Source: JBDSTW01 sp039914705 (lineage in GTDB: Bacteria > Pseudomonadota > Gammaproteobacteria > SURF-13). Taken from it: 6,588 bases of DNA. Below the pieces are notes generated by a model. It did not search any database, had not been told where the DNA came from, and saw only the letters and a program-made list of their open reading frames with translations. The DNA lies in assembly GCA_039914705.1 (NCBI GenBank), contig JBDSOT010000083.1, forward strand, positions 1 through 6,588. The letters run 5' to 3'. Of this stretch, positions 5,099-6,588 are shown in pieces (positions within the stretch are counted from its first letter, which is position 1; each line of letters starts with the position of its first letter). Position numbers and translations under genes: made by a program.

Positions 5099-5617
5099 TT
5101 ACAGATCGTCGTGCCAGCCGATATCCGGCTGTGTTTGACTGCTCCGATACGGCATGGCGCTGATCTCTTTCATCAGTTCCTGCTTGCGCGTGGCCATTTG
5201 CTCGCCCAGATCGTCAAGATCCAAATTCGAGCGCTTAACCTTGGGAAACATTTCACCCTCTTCTTCCTTGATATGGTGACGCACGCTCTCCGCCAGCACG
5301 GTAAATTTTGCAGCAAAATGGTCATCGTCGGCCGACATATTTTCCAGTTCGCTGATCAGCATCTTCGCCACGTGATGCTCTTCCTCAGCCTCGTCCATTA
5401 AATCATCTTCGCCGAGTTCCGCGCGCACGGCCGGATAGAAAATTTCTTCCTCGATGCGCGTGTGCACTGTGAGTTCATTACGCACCGTCTCGCAAATCTG
5501 CCGGCGCACGTCCGTGTCTTGCGTATCTTCAAAATCGTCGAATAAATCCTGTACCTTTTCGTGATCGTCTTTCAGAAGTTCCACTGCGTCCATTGAGTCG
5601 TTATTCATGAGTGCCAT
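5099..5617 (-). CDS. Hemerythrin HHE cation-binding domain protein
   Basis: This 172-residue, strongly acidic soluble protein has the four-helix HHE pattern. The likely di-iron ligands are visible: His19 (KDDHEKV), His52 and Glu56 (TVHTRIEEEIFYP), His81 or His82 (EEEHHVAKM), and His114 or His115 with Glu118/Glu119 (VRHHIKEEEGEMFP). Such proteins bind O2 or NO, or sense iron and redox state. Which applies here cannot be told, and no output domain is fused. Residues 128-172 form a polar C-terminal extension ending in Asp-Asp-Leu. The start at 5617 is supported by GGGAGA seven bases upstream; later in-frame ATGs at residues 4 and 9 lack equally placed sites. It is flanked by 245 bp upstream and 148 bp downstream, so it is probably a separate unit. 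Confidence 0.92.
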   Translation of the reverse strand: MALMNNDSMDAVELLKDDHEKVQDLFDDFEDTQDTDVRRQICETVRNELTVHTRIEEEIFYPAVRAELGEDDLMDEAEEEHHVAKMLISELENMSADDDHFAAKFTVLAESVRHHIKEEEGEMFPKVKRSNLDLDDLGEQMATRKQELMKEISAMPYRSSQTQPDIGWHDDL

Positions 5618-5720
5618 CGGTGTCTCTCCCTGTTAAATGGTCCTGATTGAGTTACGGTTGAGGCTGACTTAATCCTGCTGGTTTGCTGGCTATATCCCAC
5701 CGTCATTTGCTTTGTGCCGA

Positions 5721-5738
5721 TCAGTGGTAGTACCCTGA
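5721..5738. promoter_or_regulatory. Imperfect palindrome upstream of hemerythrin gene
   Basis: TCAG, a single unpaired T, GGTA, a central G, then TACC and CTGA form two 8-base arms with one bulge. It lies about 104 bp before the hemerythrin start. Placement fits an operator, but the size is small enough to occur by chance. Confidence 0.3.
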
Positions 5739-5862
5739 ATATTTGCTGATCTTGATAATTCCATATAAATTAAAGACTTGGAGAACTATTTATAGGACAA
5801 CAAATTGGACAACCGAGTACGCAAAAAATTCAGTACAAGCGATACAGGATAAAAATAGGGCA

Positions 5863-6588
5863 TCAGGCCTCTACAGTGATGCTGTATTGCCATGAGCGTT
5901 CCGCCTTCGGTGCGATACTGACCACGCCCGGTTTATCGCGCAACTCGCCCTCGAATGTCTCGGGGCTGGCATGGCCCTGCCAAGGTTCGATGCACACAAA
6001 GCCCGCGCCCGGCTTGGTCCAGATACCCAGATGGGGAAAGTCTGCAAAATTGATGAGAATCTGCGGCGCGCCGGGTGCGGTATAAGTCAACGACTGGCTG
6101 TTCAGGCCATCGAACATTACAACGTCCGCGACGAACAGGGCATCGCGCAGTTGCAACACACGATTGTGCACCGGCGTGGGGAAGGTCTGCGACTGCAACA
6201 GACCGCTTTCCAGGCGGCGGATCGGGGCCGGCTCGTCCTGCTCGAAGGTAATCGTGTGGGCATTACGATCCGCGCCATCAACAAGCGGCCACTTGAAGCC
6301 GGGGTGCGCGCCCAGGCTCGCGAGCAGTTCTTTATCGTCGGCCGGATTGCGTAGCGTGTAGGTGATCACCAGTGTCTGATCTTGCAGCGTATGAGTGATC
6401 AGCAACTCGAAGGCAAATGGGTAACAGGCGCGCGTTTTCTCATTGTCCTTTAATACCAGGACGCAATGCGTCTCGGACTGGTCTATGCAGGTAAATTCCA
6501 TCTCGCGCGCAAAGCCGTGATTAGGCAGCGGATAATCCGTTCCCTCATGCCGGTAAGTGTCGTTCTTCAACCGCCCTACAGTGGGGAA
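5863..6588 (-). CDS. Aldose 1-epimerase family protein (LacX/YeaD-like), 5' end missing
   Basis: The last 241 residues are present and the frame runs open through the right window edge. The visible protein begins FPTVGRLKNDTYRHEG; the codon at 6568-6570 is TTG but encodes the Leu of this family-typical G-R-L-K-N-D-T-Y segment, so it is not the start. Roughly 45-50 N-terminal residues are probably missing, judged from a usual length near 290. Numbering from the edge, the motifs are N23-H-G-F-A-R, H95-P-G-F (substrate-binding His of the mutarotase fold) and C-I-E201-P-W-Q-G (probable general-base Glu). The family interconverts alpha and beta anomers of free or phosphorylated sugars in the cytosol; the exact sugar is unknown. 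No clear terminator follows the stop in the 245 bp before the hemerythrin gene. Confidence 0.9.
   Translation of the reverse strand, partial: FPTVGRLKNDTYRHEGTDYPLPNHGFAREMEFTCIDQSETHCVLVLKDNEKTRACYPFAFELLITHTLQDQTLVITYTLRNPADDKELLASLGAHPGFKWPLVDGADRNAHTITFEQDEPAPIRRLESGLLQSQTFPTPVHNRVLQLRDALFVADVVMFDGLNSQSLTYTAPGAPQILINFADFPHLGIWTKPGAGFVCIEPWQGHASPETFEGELRDKPGVVSIAPKAERSWQYSITVEA

Noticed and set aside
5789..5813. TATAAA plus two GGACAAC repeats as a promoter for the hemerythrin gene
   Set aside because: The best TTGTCC-like -35 lies only 12 bp from the TATAAA, and no element stands at the right distance; the 7 bp repeat pair may be chance.
1..6588. CRISPR array, tRNA, rRNA, toxin-antitoxin or phage defence genes
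   Set aside because: No regularly spaced repeats, cloverleaf, or matching protein motifs were seen on either strand.

Overview
This window looks like chromosomal DNA of a Gram-negative bacterium, most plausibly a gamma- or betaproteobacterium. It has moderate G+C, AGGAG-type ribosome binding sites, a lipoprotein with a clear signal peptidase II lipobox, and a DUF3309-type mini membrane protein of a kind common in Proteobacteria. The assignment rests on gene content and style only; there is no rRNA or other marker gene.

All eight supported genes lie on the minus strand. From right to left, in transcription order, they are: a LacX/YeaD-like aldose 1-epimerase-family protein whose 5' end runs off the window (5863-6588); a hemerythrin HHE-domain protein (5099-5617); a 51-residue DUF3309-like membrane protein (4795-4950); an alanine/glutamine-rich multi-pass membrane protein (3979-4710); a glucose-fructose-oxidoreductase-like Gfo/Idh/MocA dehydrogenase (2682-3827); an SRPBCC-fold protein (2128-2616); an extended-SDR NAD-dependent epimerase/dehydratase (710-1807); and a small secreted lipoprotein (99-488). 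No convincing plus-strand gene was found.

The genes are not packed like one tight operon. Gaps run from 65 to 320 bp, almost every gene has its own strong Shine-Dalgarno, and several gaps hold hairpins or promoter-like sequence. This suggests a co-oriented cluster of mostly independent units. The content combines sugar or nucleotide-sugar type redox and epimerase enzymes (aldose epimerase, Gfo/Idh/MocA, SDR) with small envelope or stress-type proteins (hemerythrin, DUF3309, membrane protein, SRPBCC, lipoprotein). A shared role in envelope or stress physiology is an inference, not something the sequence proves.

The most unusual material is non-coding. The 320 bp gap between the SRPBCC and SDR genes contains four strong hairpins in about 200 bp. 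Three of them fall inside a 151 bp segment (1884-2034) bounded by related 18 bp inverted ends, which looks like a MITE or insertion-sequence remnant. A perfect 16 bp inverted repeat (4982-5020) sits in the probable 5' leader of the DUF3309-like gene, downstream of a TTGTTA-17-TATAAG promoter candidate. There are also a perfect 12 bp tandem duplication (592-615), a 22 bp near-palindrome upstream of the membrane protein gene (4755-4776), and several terminator-like hairpins. No evidence was found for a CRISPR array, tRNA, rRNA, intact transposase, toxin-antitoxin pair or defence system.
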